Assembly (NCBI GenBank): GCA_011050235.1
Contig: DRGC01000064.1
Span: 1-64,000, forward strand
DNA length: 64,000 nt
Direction: 5' to 3'
Origin: Phycisphaerae bacterium
GTDB lineage: Bacteria > Planctomycetota > Phycisphaerae > SM23-33
The number at the start of each line of letters is the position of its first letter. Within the stretch, counting starts at the first letter, position 1. Below the pieces are notes generated by a model. That model was not told the origin of the DNA, did no database searches, and worked only from the letters and a program-made list of their open reading frames with translations. Positions 7,913-17,113 of the stretch are shown piece by piece. The translations under genes and the position numbers were made by a program.

Positions 7913-8737
7913 ATGGCGACACTGTGTGAGCGTGCTTTTGTGATCGGGTTGGACGGGCTTCGGGGCCCGGCTGTCGGTGAAGCTGAGACGCCTGTCCTCG
8001 ATGCATTCTGCGCCGAGGCGGCGTGGACCGACCGGGCGTCGTCGGTGATGCCGTCGTCCAGCTATCCGGCGTGGGGGTCGATGCTCCACGGCGTCGGGCC
8101 GGATAAGCATCAGCTCGGGGGCGAGACGCCGATCGCCGAGGATGCGGCCTGGCCGTCGTTCGTGAAGGTCGCCCGCCAGGCGCATCCGGAGTGGACCATC
8201 GGGGCCTTTAGCTGCTGGGGTCCCATCAACCGCGACCTGATCGAGGAATCGTGCAACTGCGTTCTGCGGACCGGCGGCGACGAGATCCTCGTCCCGGCGG
8301 CGGCCGACTTTATCCGCGATCAGAAGCCGGACCTGTTTTTCCTGCACCTGGACTACATCGATGGCGCCGGCCACAGCAAGGGCTACCACACGCCGGAGTA
8401 CGTCGCCGAGATCGAGCGGACCGACGGCTGGATCGGGCAGGTCCTCCAGGCCATTCGCGACATCGACGCGTATGACACCAGCCTCATTGTGATAGTCTCC
8501 GACCACGGCGGCTGCAAGATCGAGCACGAAAACGCCATCTACAACAGCCACGGCGAGGACAACCCCGACTGCATGGAGATCTTCTGGGCCGCTCGCGGGC
8601 CCGGGCTGGCCAGGGGCGTCCACCTCGACGGGCAGGTCAATATCGCCGATACCGCGCCGGTCGTCGCCCGCGCGCTTGGGCTGGCCGTCCCGCCCGGCTG
8701 GGATGCGGCCGAGGCCCCGGAAGGGGTGTTCGTCTAG
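7913..8737 (+). CDS. Alkaline-phosphatase superfamily phosphodiesterase/pyrophosphatase-like protein
   Basis: The 274-residue product matches the type I phosphodiesterase / nucleotide pyrophosphatase core: FVIGLDGLRG at the N-terminus (first metal aspartate), SSVMPSSSYPAWGSMLHG (candidate nucleophile Ser/Thr region), FFLHLDYIDGAGHSKGYH (second metal site, D and H) and VIVSDHGG (metal D and H). No signal peptide is seen, so it may act in the cytoplasm. AGGAGG precedes the ATG at 7913; a TTG at 7910 is an alternative one codon earlier. It hydrolyses phosphodiester or pyrophosphate bonds in relatives; the substrate here is unknown. Confidence 0.85.
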   Translation: MATLCERAFVIGLDGLRGPAVGEAETPVLDAFCAEAAWTDRASSVMPSSSYPAWGSMLHGVGPDKHQLGGETPIAEDAAWPSFVKVARQAHPEWTIGAFSCWGPINRDLIEESCNCVLRTGGDEILVPAAADFIRDQKPDLFFLHLDYIDGAGHSKGYHTPEYVAEIERTDGWIGQVLQAIRDIDAYDTSLIVIVSDHGGCKIEHENAIYNSHGEDNPDCMEIFWAARGPGLARGVHLDGQVNIADTAPVVARALGLAVPPGWDAAEAPEGVFV

Positions 8738-8752
8738 AGCGATGGGCACAAT

Positions 8753-8845
8753 CGCGTATCGCGCGGCGGGGCTCCCGTCCCGCCGCGTTGCGAAGCCAGG
8801 CAAGAGTTGGCGGGACAGGAGCCCCGCCAACCGATGCTGTATGAA
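8753..8845 (+). repeat. Left arm of a long inverted repeat around the prepilin-like gene
   Basis: This about 93-bp sequence (gcgtatcgcgcggcggggct ... caaccgatgctgtatgaa) is repeated in reverse orientation at 9990-10096 with only a few differences. Each arm itself contains a GGCGGGGCTCC / GGAGCCCCGCC palindrome. Confidence 0.8.
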
Positions 8846-8861
8846 AGGGCAGGCGGCAGGT

Positions 8862-9977
8862 ATGCAACGCAGAGACGCGGGCTTTACGCTGACGGAACTG
8901 CTGATCGTGATCGCGATCGTGGGGGTGTTGACCTCTGTGGTGGTGGTCGCGGCGCGCCGGATGGTGGCGTCGTCGCGCCGGGTCGTCTGCCAGACGAACC
9001 TTCACCAGATCCACGTGGCCTACGCGCTGCGCAAGGCGGACGAGTTGGCCAACAACATCGTCGTTCGCCGCAAAACGGGCCCGCTCGAAATGGGCGTGGT
9101 GGCCCGGCCGATCACGCGCAGCTCGTCCGACAGCGTCAGCGTGCTGCAGGCCTACGGGTGGGGCGGCGTGCTGCGGAAGTACATGGGCGACAACAATGCC
9201 GTCATGCAGTGCCCATCCGATGCCGAGCCTACCGACGCCTTCCCGGATATTCGCCTGCGCGTCTGGGGCAGCGGCGGGGCCGAGCACTCCGACTACGACC
9301 TGAACCTGACCAGCGGCTATCCGCACTGGGAATATGGATCGGCCGCCGAGATGGATCCCCAGCCGGGCATCTGGAAAGTGCAGGCGGGCCACAACCCGTT
9401 CGAGTTCCCCGAGAACCGCAACAACATCGATCGGCTCCCCAAGTACGAGCCCGTCGGCGACGGCAGCGAGTATTGGTACCTGGTCGAGACCGCCCGCTAC
9501 GGGGGCGACTACCACGCAGGCGGCGACCTGGACTACAACGACATCGTCTTCAAGATCACCGAGACCGCTACCGAGGTGCTGGTGGAGGCGTACCAGTTCT
9601 GGGTCGGCCAGACCTACAACCTCATTGGCCCCGATGGGACGATCTACGGCGACAGCAACCAGTCGGTCGGCACGGACAGCACCCGCGGGCCGTTCCGGTT
9701 TGCCCGGGTCGTTCTTAGCTACGGAATGAACTCCCAGGTGGTCGACCTGCCGCCGGCGGCGCGGCGAATCCTCGTTCTGGACTACGATGCGGAGGTCTGC
9801 TACACCGGCGACGATGTTGGCGTCAACGAAGGCTGGGCCAAGCTCCGCGACGGCCGCCATCTGGGCCGGTGCAACGTGCTGTTCGCCGGCGGCGACGTTG
9901 TCAGCTACGCCCCCGACGCCATCGACCCGGAAGCCTCGCAGGCGAACTACGAAACATACTGGGCCCCGCCCCGCTGA
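8862..9977 (+). CDS. Prepilin-type N-terminal cleavage/methylation domain protein
   Basis: The product opens MQRRDAGFTLTELLIVIAIV, the classic type IV pseudopilin leader: a short basic segment, Gly before the cleaved Phe, Glu at mature position 5, then a hydrophobic helix. The body of this 371-residue protein contains YDLNLTSGYPHWEYG, DYHAGGDLDYNDIVFKI and, near the end, HLGRCNVLFAGGDVVSYAP, which resembles the H-x-G-x-N-x-LF-x-DG tail of the abundant planctomycete DUF1559-type pseudopilins. The ATG at 8862 places the leader correctly; an in-frame ATG at 8841 is possible. These proteins are exported by a type II/IV-pilus-like machine. The gene is framed by an inverted repeat. Confidence 0.85.
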   Translation: MQRRDAGFTLTELLIVIAIVGVLTSVVVVAARRMVASSRRVVCQTNLHQIHVAYALRKADELANNIVVRRKTGPLEMGVVARPITRSSSDSVSVLQAYGWGGVLRKYMGDNNAVMQCPSDAEPTDAFPDIRLRVWGSGGAEHSDYDLNLTSGYPHWEYGSAAEMDPQPGIWKVQAGHNPFEFPENRNNIDRLPKYEPVGDGSEYWYLVETARYGGDYHAGGDLDYNDIVFKITETATEVLVEAYQFWVGQTYNLIGPDGTIYGDSNQSVGTDSTRGPFRFARVVLSYGMNSQVVDLPPAARRILVLDYDAEVCYTGDDVGVNEGWAKLRDGRHLGRCNVLFAGGDVVSYAPDAIDPEASQANYETYWAPPR

Positions 9978-9989
9978 GCTGCGGGCACG

Positions 9990-10096
9990 TTCGTACAGCG
10001 TCGGTTGGCGTCCCGATGTAGATCGGGACTGTCCCGCCAACTCTTGCCTGGCTTCACAACGCGGCGGGACAGGAGCCCCGCCGCGCGATACGCAAG
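9990..10096 (-). repeat. Right arm of the long inverted repeat around the prepilin-like gene
   Basis: The reverse complement of this segment matches 8753-8845, with an extra tcccgatctacatcggga palindrome inserted near one end. The two arms enclose the complete gene at 8862-9977. Confidence 0.8.
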
Positions 10097-10286
10097 CGTA
10101 CCTGGTGGCGCTGTCGCACGCTTGGGGCAATACCGTCATATTTGTTACGTCTTTAATTTGATATCAGGTGAACAGCCCCCCTACAGTTCAGTGAGGAGCC
10201 GTGAGGCCCCTCGGCTTCCAGGCCCGCTCGCTGAGGGCGGCCAAAGCCGTCAGGCTTGGCCTAGTGAGCAAGCTAGGGAGTAACGG

Positions 10287-10323
10287 GCAGGGGCGATCTA
10301 TCCTCCCGCCGGGTCGTCCCTGC
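10287..10323 (-). terminator. Hairpin directly after the TlyA-like gene
   Basis: A 10-bp stem with one G-U pair begins at the base after the stop codon of the minus-strand gene ending at 10324. There is no following T run, so it is a terminator candidate only by position. Confidence 0.35.
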
Positions 10324-10941
10324 TCACTTTTTGTCCCCGCCGGCTCGCGGCCGGGCGCCCGCCGGCCCGCCGCTCGCCCACAGCCAGTATTCCACGTTGT
10401 TGCCCTTTCCCCGTAGCGGCGACCGGGCCAGCGCCCGCAGATCGAAGCCAGCCGCGTGGAGATCTTTGCAGACGTTGCGACAGACGTCGGCGGCCTGCTG
10501 GTCGGTCAGCGGCGCTCGCCGGCGGCCTCGTGCGGGTCGCTCGCGCTTGGCCTGTTCGTAGTAACACTTCAGCAGCGACAGCACGCGCCCGCCCGGCTTT
10601 AGCCATCGCACTGCCGCCGGCAGGATGTAGGCCTGCGGCGTCCAGGCCATGTCGGCGGCGACCAGGTCCACCGGCTCGGGGATCTCGCAGTGCAGGGCGT
10701 TGGTGCGTTCCATCACGACCACGCGCGGGTGTTTGCGGAGCGTCCAGGCCAGCTCCCCATAGCCGGTGTCGATGGCGTAGACCTTCGCGGCCCCGCGCCG
10801 CAGCAGACAATCGGTGAACCCGCCCACATTGGCGCCGAAATCCGCACAGACCAAACCGGTCGGGTCGATGCCGAAAGCTTCCAGGGCGGCGGCGAGTTTG
10901 TCGCCGCCCCGACTGACGTACGGATCGCTGTGTGTCATCAT
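10324..10941 (-). CDS. TlyA/FtsJ-like rRNA 2'-O-methyltransferase lacking the S4 domain
   Basis: The 205-residue protein begins with PYVSRGGDKLAAALEAFGID and continues with CADFGANVGGFTDCLLRRGA (SAM-binding loop), KVYAIDTGYGELAWTLRKHPRVVVMERTNA and an LLKCYYEQ segment carrying the family lysine. This is the FtsJ-like catalytic part of TlyA, which in known bacteria methylates 16S and 23S rRNA ribose. Normal TlyA starts with an S4 RNA-binding domain of about 60 residues. Here an in-frame TAA lies 12 codons upstream of the start, so none is encoded. The C-terminal GPAGARPRAGGDKK is also unusual. A different RNA target is possible. Confidence 0.8.
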   Translation of the reverse strand: MMTHSDPYVSRGGDKLAAALEAFGIDPTGLVCADFGANVGGFTDCLLRRGAAKVYAIDTGYGELAWTLRKHPRVVVMERTNALHCEIPEPVDLVAADMAWTPQAYILPAAVRWLKPGGRVLSLLKCYYEQAKRERPARGRRRAPLTDQQAADVCRNVCKDLHAAGFDLRALARSPLRGKGNNVEYWLWASGGPAGARPRAGGDKK

Positions 10942-11120
10942 CGGCGCTACCTTTGATGGTGTTGTCGGGCCAGTTTACTGCGCCTGTGCGAGGGGGCGGA
11001 GAACTTCTCGGCGGGGCAGTCGGCGGTGGTGGGGCGCAGGGGGGGAGAAAACCGGCGCAAAGGACAACGCCCGCTGATACCCTCCGCGGGCGCTGGAGTG
11101 AGGGTTGAAGGTATCCGGGC

Positions 11121-11381
11121 CTAGGCCGTGGCCAGGCGCTTGGCCAGGCCGGCCTTTCTGCGGGCGGCGGTGTTCTTGTGGATAGTCTTCTTGGCGGCGA
11201 CCTGGTCGATCTGCTTGTAGACGAGCTTCAGTTGCTCGGCGGCCTTGGCCTTGTCGCCCGATTGCAGCGCCTCGTCAAATTCGCGCACGGCCTGCTTGAT
11301 GCGGTCCTTGCGCCAGCGGTTACGGGCCCGAAGCTTGACGTTCTGACGCATGCGTTTCTTGGCTGAAGGTAAGTTCGGCAC
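11121..11381 (-). CDS. rpsT: 30S ribosomal protein bS20
   Basis: The 86-residue basic protein begins MPNLPSAKKRMRQNVKLRAR and contains KTIHKNTAARRKAGLAKRL, both diagnostic of S20, which binds the 5' domain of 16S rRNA during assembly. Length is normal. Translation starts at GTG (11381), preceded by GAGAGG. A good promoter lies at 11442-11469, so it is probably transcribed alone. Confidence 0.97.
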   Translation of the reverse strand: MPNLPSAKKRMRQNVKLRARNRWRKDRIKQAVREFDEALQSGDKAKAAEQLKLVYKQIDQVAAKKTIHKNTAARRKAGLAKRLATA

Positions 11382-11441
11382 GACGATCCTCTCAGATTCG
11401 TTTCTGCGATCTTGTTATTCTTGGGCACGAACAGCCCGGCT

Positions 11442-11469
11442 ATTATAGCGATCGCCCAACCCGAGGCAA
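11442..11469 (-). promoter_or_regulatory. Sigma-70-like promoter of rpsT
   Basis: On the minus strand TTGCCT (11469-11464) and TATAAT (11447-11442) are 16 bases apart, with the -10 box about 60 bases before the rpsT GTG. Confidence 0.6.
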
Positions 11470-11489
11470 GCCGAAAGACCCCCCGGCGG

Positions 11490-12881
11490 TCAGGTCTTCG
11501 AACTCTTGTCGGGGCCCTTGCGGAGGCGGTCCAGCCGCTCGCGGACGTCCTTGTACTGAAAATCGATCTGGGCCAGACGCGAGAACGCATCCTGCGCCCG
11601 CTCCATCTCGTCCATCTTCTCCAGCACGTCGCCGAGGTTGTACAGCAGGTCCTTTGTCCGCTGTTCCGGCGCGTCGCCCTCCAGGGCCCGTTCGAACGTT
11701 TCGGCCGCCTCTCGCAGCCATCCTTTCTTGCCGAACGATAGCCCCAGGAACGTCATCGCCGGAAGCCGCCGCCGCGGATCGTTGCTCGCCTGCTGCAGCG
11801 ATGCGATCGCCTCGTCGTGGAGGCCGGCCATATACTGGCGCTTGCCCAGCTCGTACTTGATCGACAGGTCGGTCGGATAATTTACGGCGCGTTCGGCGTA
11901 TTCTTCCAGCTCGAAAGCCAACTGCCGCCGCCTCTGCTCGCGGGCCTCGGTGTCCTTGCCGGCGTCTTTGAGCTTGCGATTCGCCCGCGTCATCTGGCGG
12001 ATGCGGATGTCGCCGATCCGCATCTTGAACTGATACGACCCGGTCGCCTCGGTAGCCTGGGTGAGCGTCTCGATGGCCTGGTTCTCGTGTGTGTCGTCTT
12101 CGAACTTCAGCAGCGCCTCCACGTAGGCGTTGATCTTGCCCGGCACGGTCGGCGAGGCCAGGTACTCCGCCCGCATCTTTTCGACCTGCGAGGCCAGGTA
12201 CTCCTTGTCCTTGATCATCGAGTCTTGCTGGATCAACTCCTTTTGCCGATCCATGTCCTTGACGCCCTTGGAGAAATCTCCCTCCTCGCCGTACTTGCCC
12301 TTCTGGATCGTGAACTGCGAGGACATTTCGGCAACGAGATGACTGATGGCGGCATCATCGGGGTCGGCCTTCTTGGCCAGGTCGGCGGCCTCCAACGCGC
12401 GGGGGTAGACCTCCAACGAGGCGAAGGCCCGGGCGACCTCGACGCAGACACGCTTGTTGGGCTTGGACGCGACCTTCTGCGTTTCGACGATGACCACACC
12501 GATCCACTGAAGCGTCTGATGCAGTTCCAGCGCCAGGGTCGCCCGAAGAATCGTCAGCATCATCTCCACCGAGCCGGGCTCCTTGGCCAGCACGCCTTCA
12601 GCCTTGAGAAGGTTCTCAAGCTGGTCCTTGCCCGGCCGGGCCTTGAGCTTGTCGACCATGCCGGCGCCCTTGCCGCCCATCGCCTTGCGGTTCATCGCCA
12701 CCCTGCGCAGCGGCTCGTGGCCGCGCTCGACGTTATCAGGGTCGCGGCGGATCCCATCCAGGTACATCTGAATCGCGAAATTCCAGTTGCCGGTCTCGGC
12801 GACCTCCTCGGCGCGGGCGAAGAATGCATCGCCAGCTCCGGCAGCGGGCCCGGACGACGGCGTATCGGGTGTTTCACTCAT
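11490..12881 (-). CDS. Tetratricopeptide-repeat protein
   Basis: The 463-residue soluble protein has TPR-like helices at the N-terminus (ARAEEVAETGNWNFAIQMY, DGIRRDPDN), a central charged helical section with possible coiled coil (DMDRQKELIQQDSMIKDKEY, RREQRR-type segments) and a run of TPRs at the C-terminus (LSIKYELGKRQYMAGLHDEA, LPAMTFLGLSFGKKGWLREA, AEQRTKDLLYNLGDVLEK). TPR arrays mediate protein-protein contact. No catalytic domain or membrane segment is seen. It sits between rsmA and rpsT, all on the minus strand, which hints at a housekeeping role. Partner unknown. Confidence 0.85.
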   Translation of the reverse strand: MSETPDTPSSGPAAGAGDAFFARAEEVAETGNWNFAIQMYLDGIRRDPDNVERGHEPLRRVAMNRKAMGGKGAGMVDKLKARPGKDQLENLLKAEGVLAKEPGSVEMMLTILRATLALELHQTLQWIGVVIVETQKVASKPNKRVCVEVARAFASLEVYPRALEAADLAKKADPDDAAISHLVAEMSSQFTIQKGKYGEEGDFSKGVKDMDRQKELIQQDSMIKDKEYLASQVEKMRAEYLASPTVPGKINAYVEALLKFEDDTHENQAIETLTQATEATGSYQFKMRIGDIRIRQMTRANRKLKDAGKDTEAREQRRRQLAFELEEYAERAVNYPTDLSIKYELGKRQYMAGLHDEAIASLQQASNDPRRRLPAMTFLGLSFGKKGWLREAAETFERALEGDAPEQRTKDLLYNLGDVLEKMDEMERAQDAFSRLAQIDFQYKDVRERLDRLRKGPDKSSKT

Positions 12882-12945
12882 GATCGTTCCTTACAGCCCT
12901 ACTTGGCAGGCACCACTTTACTGGAGACCTGGGCGGCAGACAAGA

Positions 12946-13833
12946 TCAGTTGTCGCCGGCGCCGCCTCCCGCGGCGTGTGCAGCGGCGGCTAGGGCCGCG
13001 AACTGCTCAGGCTCGATGCGCTGGGCTCGGGATACCGGGTCGATTCCCACCACCTTCAAGGCCTGCGAGACGGCCTCATCGCGGCGAAAGATCGTCCCCA
13101 CCTGTTTGCGCCGCTGCGAAAAGGCCGTCCGCACCACATCCATCAGGCCGTCGAGATCGCCGATCCGCCCGGCGGCGTCGGCGTCGAAATCAATTCGCAC
13201 AATTCGGCTGGCGATCTTCGGCGCTGGCCAAAACGCGTTGGCCGGCACGACGGACCCGGGCGTCAGCTTAGCCAGCAGAGAGATCAGGACGCTGATCGGG
13301 CCGTAGTCGCTGCCGCCGGGCGAGGCGGCCAGGCGGTCGGCGACCTCTTTCTGCACGGTGAACGTCAGGCGGTCGAACCGGCACACTTCGGCTCCCCCGG
13401 CCAGGGCCCGCCACGCGGACTGAAGGCACAGCGCGACCAGGGGCGTGGCTATGCTGTACGGCAGGTTGGCGACCAGGTGCGCGTCCGGCCCGACGGCCTG
13501 CATGGCCGCCGGCGCCAGCGCGTGCTTGCCGGCCAGGATGTCGCCGACGACGATCGTCAGGTTGGGCCGATCGCCCAGACGGCGCCTGAGGATATCGGCC
13601 AGCCCGCGGTCGATCTCGCAGGCGACCACCCGGCCGGCGCGGGCCAGGAGTTCTTCGGTCAGTGAGCCGGTCGCCGGGCCGACTTCCAGAACGGTCCCCA
13701 CGCCCTCGCAGTCGGCCAGTTCGACCAGCCGCATCATCAGGTTGCGGTCGATCAGGAAGGACTGGCCCCACCGTTTGCGCGGGTGGATTCCCTGGGCCTC
13801 GAAAAGGCCGCGAAGCTCTCTGAGCGTTTGCAT
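12946..13833 (-). CDS. rsmA: 16S rRNA (adenine1518/1519-N6)-dimethyltransferase
   Basis: The 295-residue protein starts with PRKRWGQSFLIDRNLM, has the SAM site VLEVGPATGSLTEELL, the acidic VACEIDRGLADIL and the catalytic NLPYSIATPLV motif, all typical of KsgA/RsmA. The enzyme dimethylates two adjacent adenines in helix 45 of 16S rRNA. The C-terminal domain ends in SRAQRIEPEQFAALA, also typical. Length is within the usual range. The downstream TPR gene follows after about 60 bases on the same strand. Confidence 0.95.
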   Translation of the reverse strand: MQTLRELRGLFEAQGIHPRKRWGQSFLIDRNLMMRLVELADCEGVGTVLEVGPATGSLTEELLARAGRVVACEIDRGLADILRRRLGDRPNLTIVVGDILAGKHALAPAAMQAVGPDAHLVANLPYSIATPLVALCLQSAWRALAGGAEVCRFDRLTFTVQKEVADRLAASPGGSDYGPISVLISLLAKLTPGSVVPANAFWPAPKIASRIVRIDFDADAAGRIGDLDGLMDVVRTAFSQRRKQVGTIFRRDEAVSQALKVVGIDPVSRAQRIEPEQFAALAAAAHAAGGGAGDN

Positions 13834-13977
13834 ATCCCTGCAGCCGAAGCTCCCGGGGGAGCGGTCCTTGTGTGTGGGTCGCCGGGCCTCGATAACGGCC
13901 GTGGGCTCCTACGCCCCGGCGGCCGACAGGACGCTATCATATACAGCCGCGTGGCGCCGGGCGATGGTTGACCAGCC

Positions 13978-14421
13978 TTAGTCTTCCGCCTCGGCCAGCC
14001 AGGACCGGATCGTCGCGTCGATCTGATCGCGCACGCGGCGAAAGAGTGCGAGCTTATCCTCGTCGCTGCCGGTGGCGGCGGCGGGGTCGTCGAACGGCCA
14101 GTGCAGCCGTTGCAGGTCGGGTGAGCGCGGCCAGACGGCCGGGCAGGTCTCCTCGGCGTTGCCGCAGACGGTGATCAGATAATCCACCGTCACGGTTTCG
14201 AGCAGTTCGTCGACGTGCTTGGGCCGATGGCCGTCGAGGCTGATGTCGACCTCAGCCATCACCTGTTTCGTCCGCTCGGCGATGGGATGAGGGCCCGTGC
14301 CCGCGCTGTGGACCTCGAACCGGCCCCCGCCGTGGCGGCGGAGCAGGGCCTCGGCCATCTGGCTGCGACACGAATTGCCCGTACACAGAAACAGCACCAC
14401 ACGTTTTCGTTCGGCGTTCAT
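13978..14421 (-). CDS. arsC: Arsenate reductase / low-molecular-weight protein tyrosine phosphatase family
   Basis: The 147-residue protein carries the P-loop FLCTGNSCRSQMAEALLR near the N-terminus, ITVCGNAEETCP in the middle and HWPFDDPAA near residue 110. The P-loop cysteine plus the two cysteines spaced as in C-x6-C match the thioredoxin-coupled arsenate reductase of the Bacillus/Staphylococcus type, which reduces arsenate to arsenite. There are no arsB/acr3 or arsR genes in view, so the physiological role is not confirmed by context. It lies just downstream of xylB on the same strand with about 15 bases between. Confidence 0.88.
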   Translation of the reverse strand: MNAERKRVVLFLCTGNSCRSQMAEALLRRHGGGRFEVHSAGTGPHPIAERTKQVMAEVDISLDGHRPKHVDELLETVTVDYLITVCGNAEETCPAVWPRSPDLQRLHWPFDDPAAATGSDEDKLALFRRVRDQIDATIRSWLAEAED

Positions 14422-14436
14422 TGCTTGCGCTGCTGG

Positions 14437-15963
<1,527 letters not shown>

Positions 15964-16423
15964 CGTTCGTCTCCTTGATTGGTCCCCATTGAAACACGGG
16001 GCGTCGGCCCAGGCAAGGTTAGGACCGGAGGGCAAATGACCAACCTGCCTGCCGGTAGTCAGGTGCGGAGCAGAGCGACGTCCCCTCGGGGCCGAATGCA
16101 GCGCAGAGCGACGTCGCCTGGGGGCTGAATGTCGAATGGGGCAAGCCTTCGTGGAGGAGAATGGGGCGGCGGGGTCGGCGCGCCAACCCGCTTGGATGCG
16201 CCCCCCGTCAGTCATCGCCAAATCATACGCTGGCCAGACTGTCCAACCCATGTGTCCGTTGCCGCGGTGACGACAAATCTTCCCGGAGGGAAGATCCCCG
16301 TCCTTCCGCAGACAAAGACGAAGTCCTCTTACATCACTGGACGGAAATGTTGCCTGAAGGAAGAATTCCCGCCTGGCCGCCGAAACGGACATCTTCTTCA
16401 AGAAAAAAAATTGGAATTACTGC

Positions 16424-16452
16424 TTGTAGCCAGGCTGTGGGTGTGGTAAGAT
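16424..16452 (+). promoter_or_regulatory. Promoter of the hypermodification operon
   Basis: TTGTAG (16424-16429) and TAAGAT (16447-16452) have the ideal 17-base spacing. The -10 box lies inside the palindrome at 16445-16461. The start codon is 29 bases downstream of the -10 box. Confidence 0.55.
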
Positions 16453-16470
16453 TTTCTTACCAGTGGTAAG
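16445..16470. promoter_or_regulatory. Operator-like palindrome GGTAAG-N5-CTTACC with a third half-site
   Basis: GGTAAG at 16445-16450 and CTTACC at 16456-16461 form a perfect inverted pair; a third GGTAAG at 16465-16470 overlaps the ribosome site (TAAGGAG, 16467-16473). A dimeric repressor here would cover both the -10 box and the start of the message. The XRE protein encoded by the second gene is the obvious candidate ligand. Confidence 0.6.
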
Positions 16471-16480
16471 GAGCTTGGCC

Positions 16481-16765
16481 ATGACCAACAATGAAGCCAA
16501 AAAAGCCGTCATTACTGCCATTACCGACATACAAACGAAATCCGGGGACGAAGCGCCGAGTCTTCGTTCAAGCACGGTCGTCATCAACGGGGTCCCAGGC
16601 TTTGACAGCTTGCGCGGCCTGGAGCTTTCGGTTGCGATGGGTCGTTTATTCGAGATCGGGGATGATGTGAATATCTGTATTTCGGATGATGGCGAACGCG
16701 CGCTGACCGTCGCGGAGATTACCGACAAGCTGATGACGATGAAGCTGAAGTCTCAGGAGGAATAG
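16481..16765 (+). CDS. Acyl-carrier-protein-like protein
   Basis: The 94-residue acidic helical protein contains GVPGFDSLRGLELSVAMG; the DSL triad with Ser43 matches the 4'-phosphopantetheine attachment site of carrier proteins, and the following LFEIGDDVNI and LTVAEITDKLM fit helices II to IV of an ACP. It would hold an acyl or aminoacyl group as a thioester for transfer. No adenylating enzyme or phosphopantetheinyl transferase is encoded beside it, so the cargo is unknown. TAAGGAG precedes the ATG at 16481; a GTG at 16463 would add six residues. It is the first gene of a six-gene coupled operon whose other members point to pyrimidine modification. Confidence 0.72.
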   Translation: MTNNEAKKAVITAITDIQTKSGDEAPSLRSSTVVINGVPGFDSLRGLELSVAMGRLFEIGDDVNICISDDGERALTVAEITDKLMTMKLKSQEE

Positions 16766-16768
16766 ATA

Positions 16769-17113
16769 ATGGCGAAGAAGAAAGCACGCGATAGCATCGC
16801 AGATCGGCTCCGATCAGCCAGGGAGATGGCGGGTCTCTCCCAGGCCCAGGTTGCACGGATTCTGCATGTCCACCGTCCAACGATCACTGAGATGGAAGCC
16901 GGGAGAAGGAAGGTCTCGGCGGACGAATTACGTCAGTTGGCTGAGCTTTACGAGGTAGACATAGCATGGCTTGCTGGATCGCAGAGCACAGAGAACCAAC
17001 CAGGTGTCGAATTGGCCGCACGCGAGCTTGCAAAGCTGAAGAAGGACGATCTGGATCGGGTCCTCCAACTACTTCAATCCCTGCGCCGCGGCAAGGGGGC
17101 GGCAAGAGAATGA
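16769..17113 (+). CDS. XRE-family helix-turn-helix transcriptional regulator
   Basis: The 114-residue protein has a cro/C1-type HTH at about residues 10-66: IADRLRSAREMAGLSQAQVA, then ARILHVHRPTITEMEAGRRK and LRQLAELYEVDIAWLAG. The C-terminal tail (ARELAKLKKDDLDRVLQLLQ) is a likely dimerisation helix. AGGAGG lies before the ATG, three bases after the carrier-protein stop. Its stop overlaps the start of the ImmA-like gene by ATGA. XRE regulators paired with ImmA/IrrE peptidases are commonly repressors destroyed by that peptidase on induction. The palindrome at 16445-16470 is its likely operator, so the operon would be autoregulated. Confidence 0.92.
   Translation: MAKKKARDSIADRLRSAREMAGLSQAQVARILHVHRPTITEMEAGRRKVSADELRQLAELYEVDIAWLAGSQSTENQPGVELAARELAKLKKDDLDRVLQLLQSLRRGKGAARE

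Larger units (their letters stand above)
9978..10323. other. Intergenic region with repeat arm and hairpins
   Basis: Besides the repeat arm, the region contains GC-rich hairpins: CCTAG-tgagcaag-CTAGG near 10258-10277, and GCAGGGGCGA / TCGTCCCTGC at 10287-10296 and 10314-10323. I compared the 10190-10320 stretch with SRP, 6S and RNase P RNA signatures from memory and saw no match. No coding frame is convincing. Confidence 0.4.
15964..16480. other. Intergenic region with a short tandem repeat and the operon promoter
   Basis: A roughly 35-bp direct repeat (gcagagcgacgtc...gggggctgaatg type) occurs at 16066-16098 and 16101-16133. Composition shifts from GC-rich near xylB to AT-richer after about 16380. 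No open frame has coding character or a ribosome site. The promoter and operator of the six-gene operon lie at its right end. I looked for an attachment-site direct repeat shared with 20787-20997 and did not find one. Confidence 0.6.

Noticed and set aside
8637-10139. Long minus-strand open frame across the prepilin gene
   Set aside because: It overlaps a gene with a textbook prepilin leader, has no ribosome site and its product is compositionally odd. It is a GC-rich antisense frame.
10130-10323. Possible SRP or 6S RNA gene
   Set aside because: The stems and loops do not contain the conserved GGAA tetraloop or asymmetric bubble of SRP RNA, nor a 6S-type central bulge, so I kept it as an unlabelled hairpin region.
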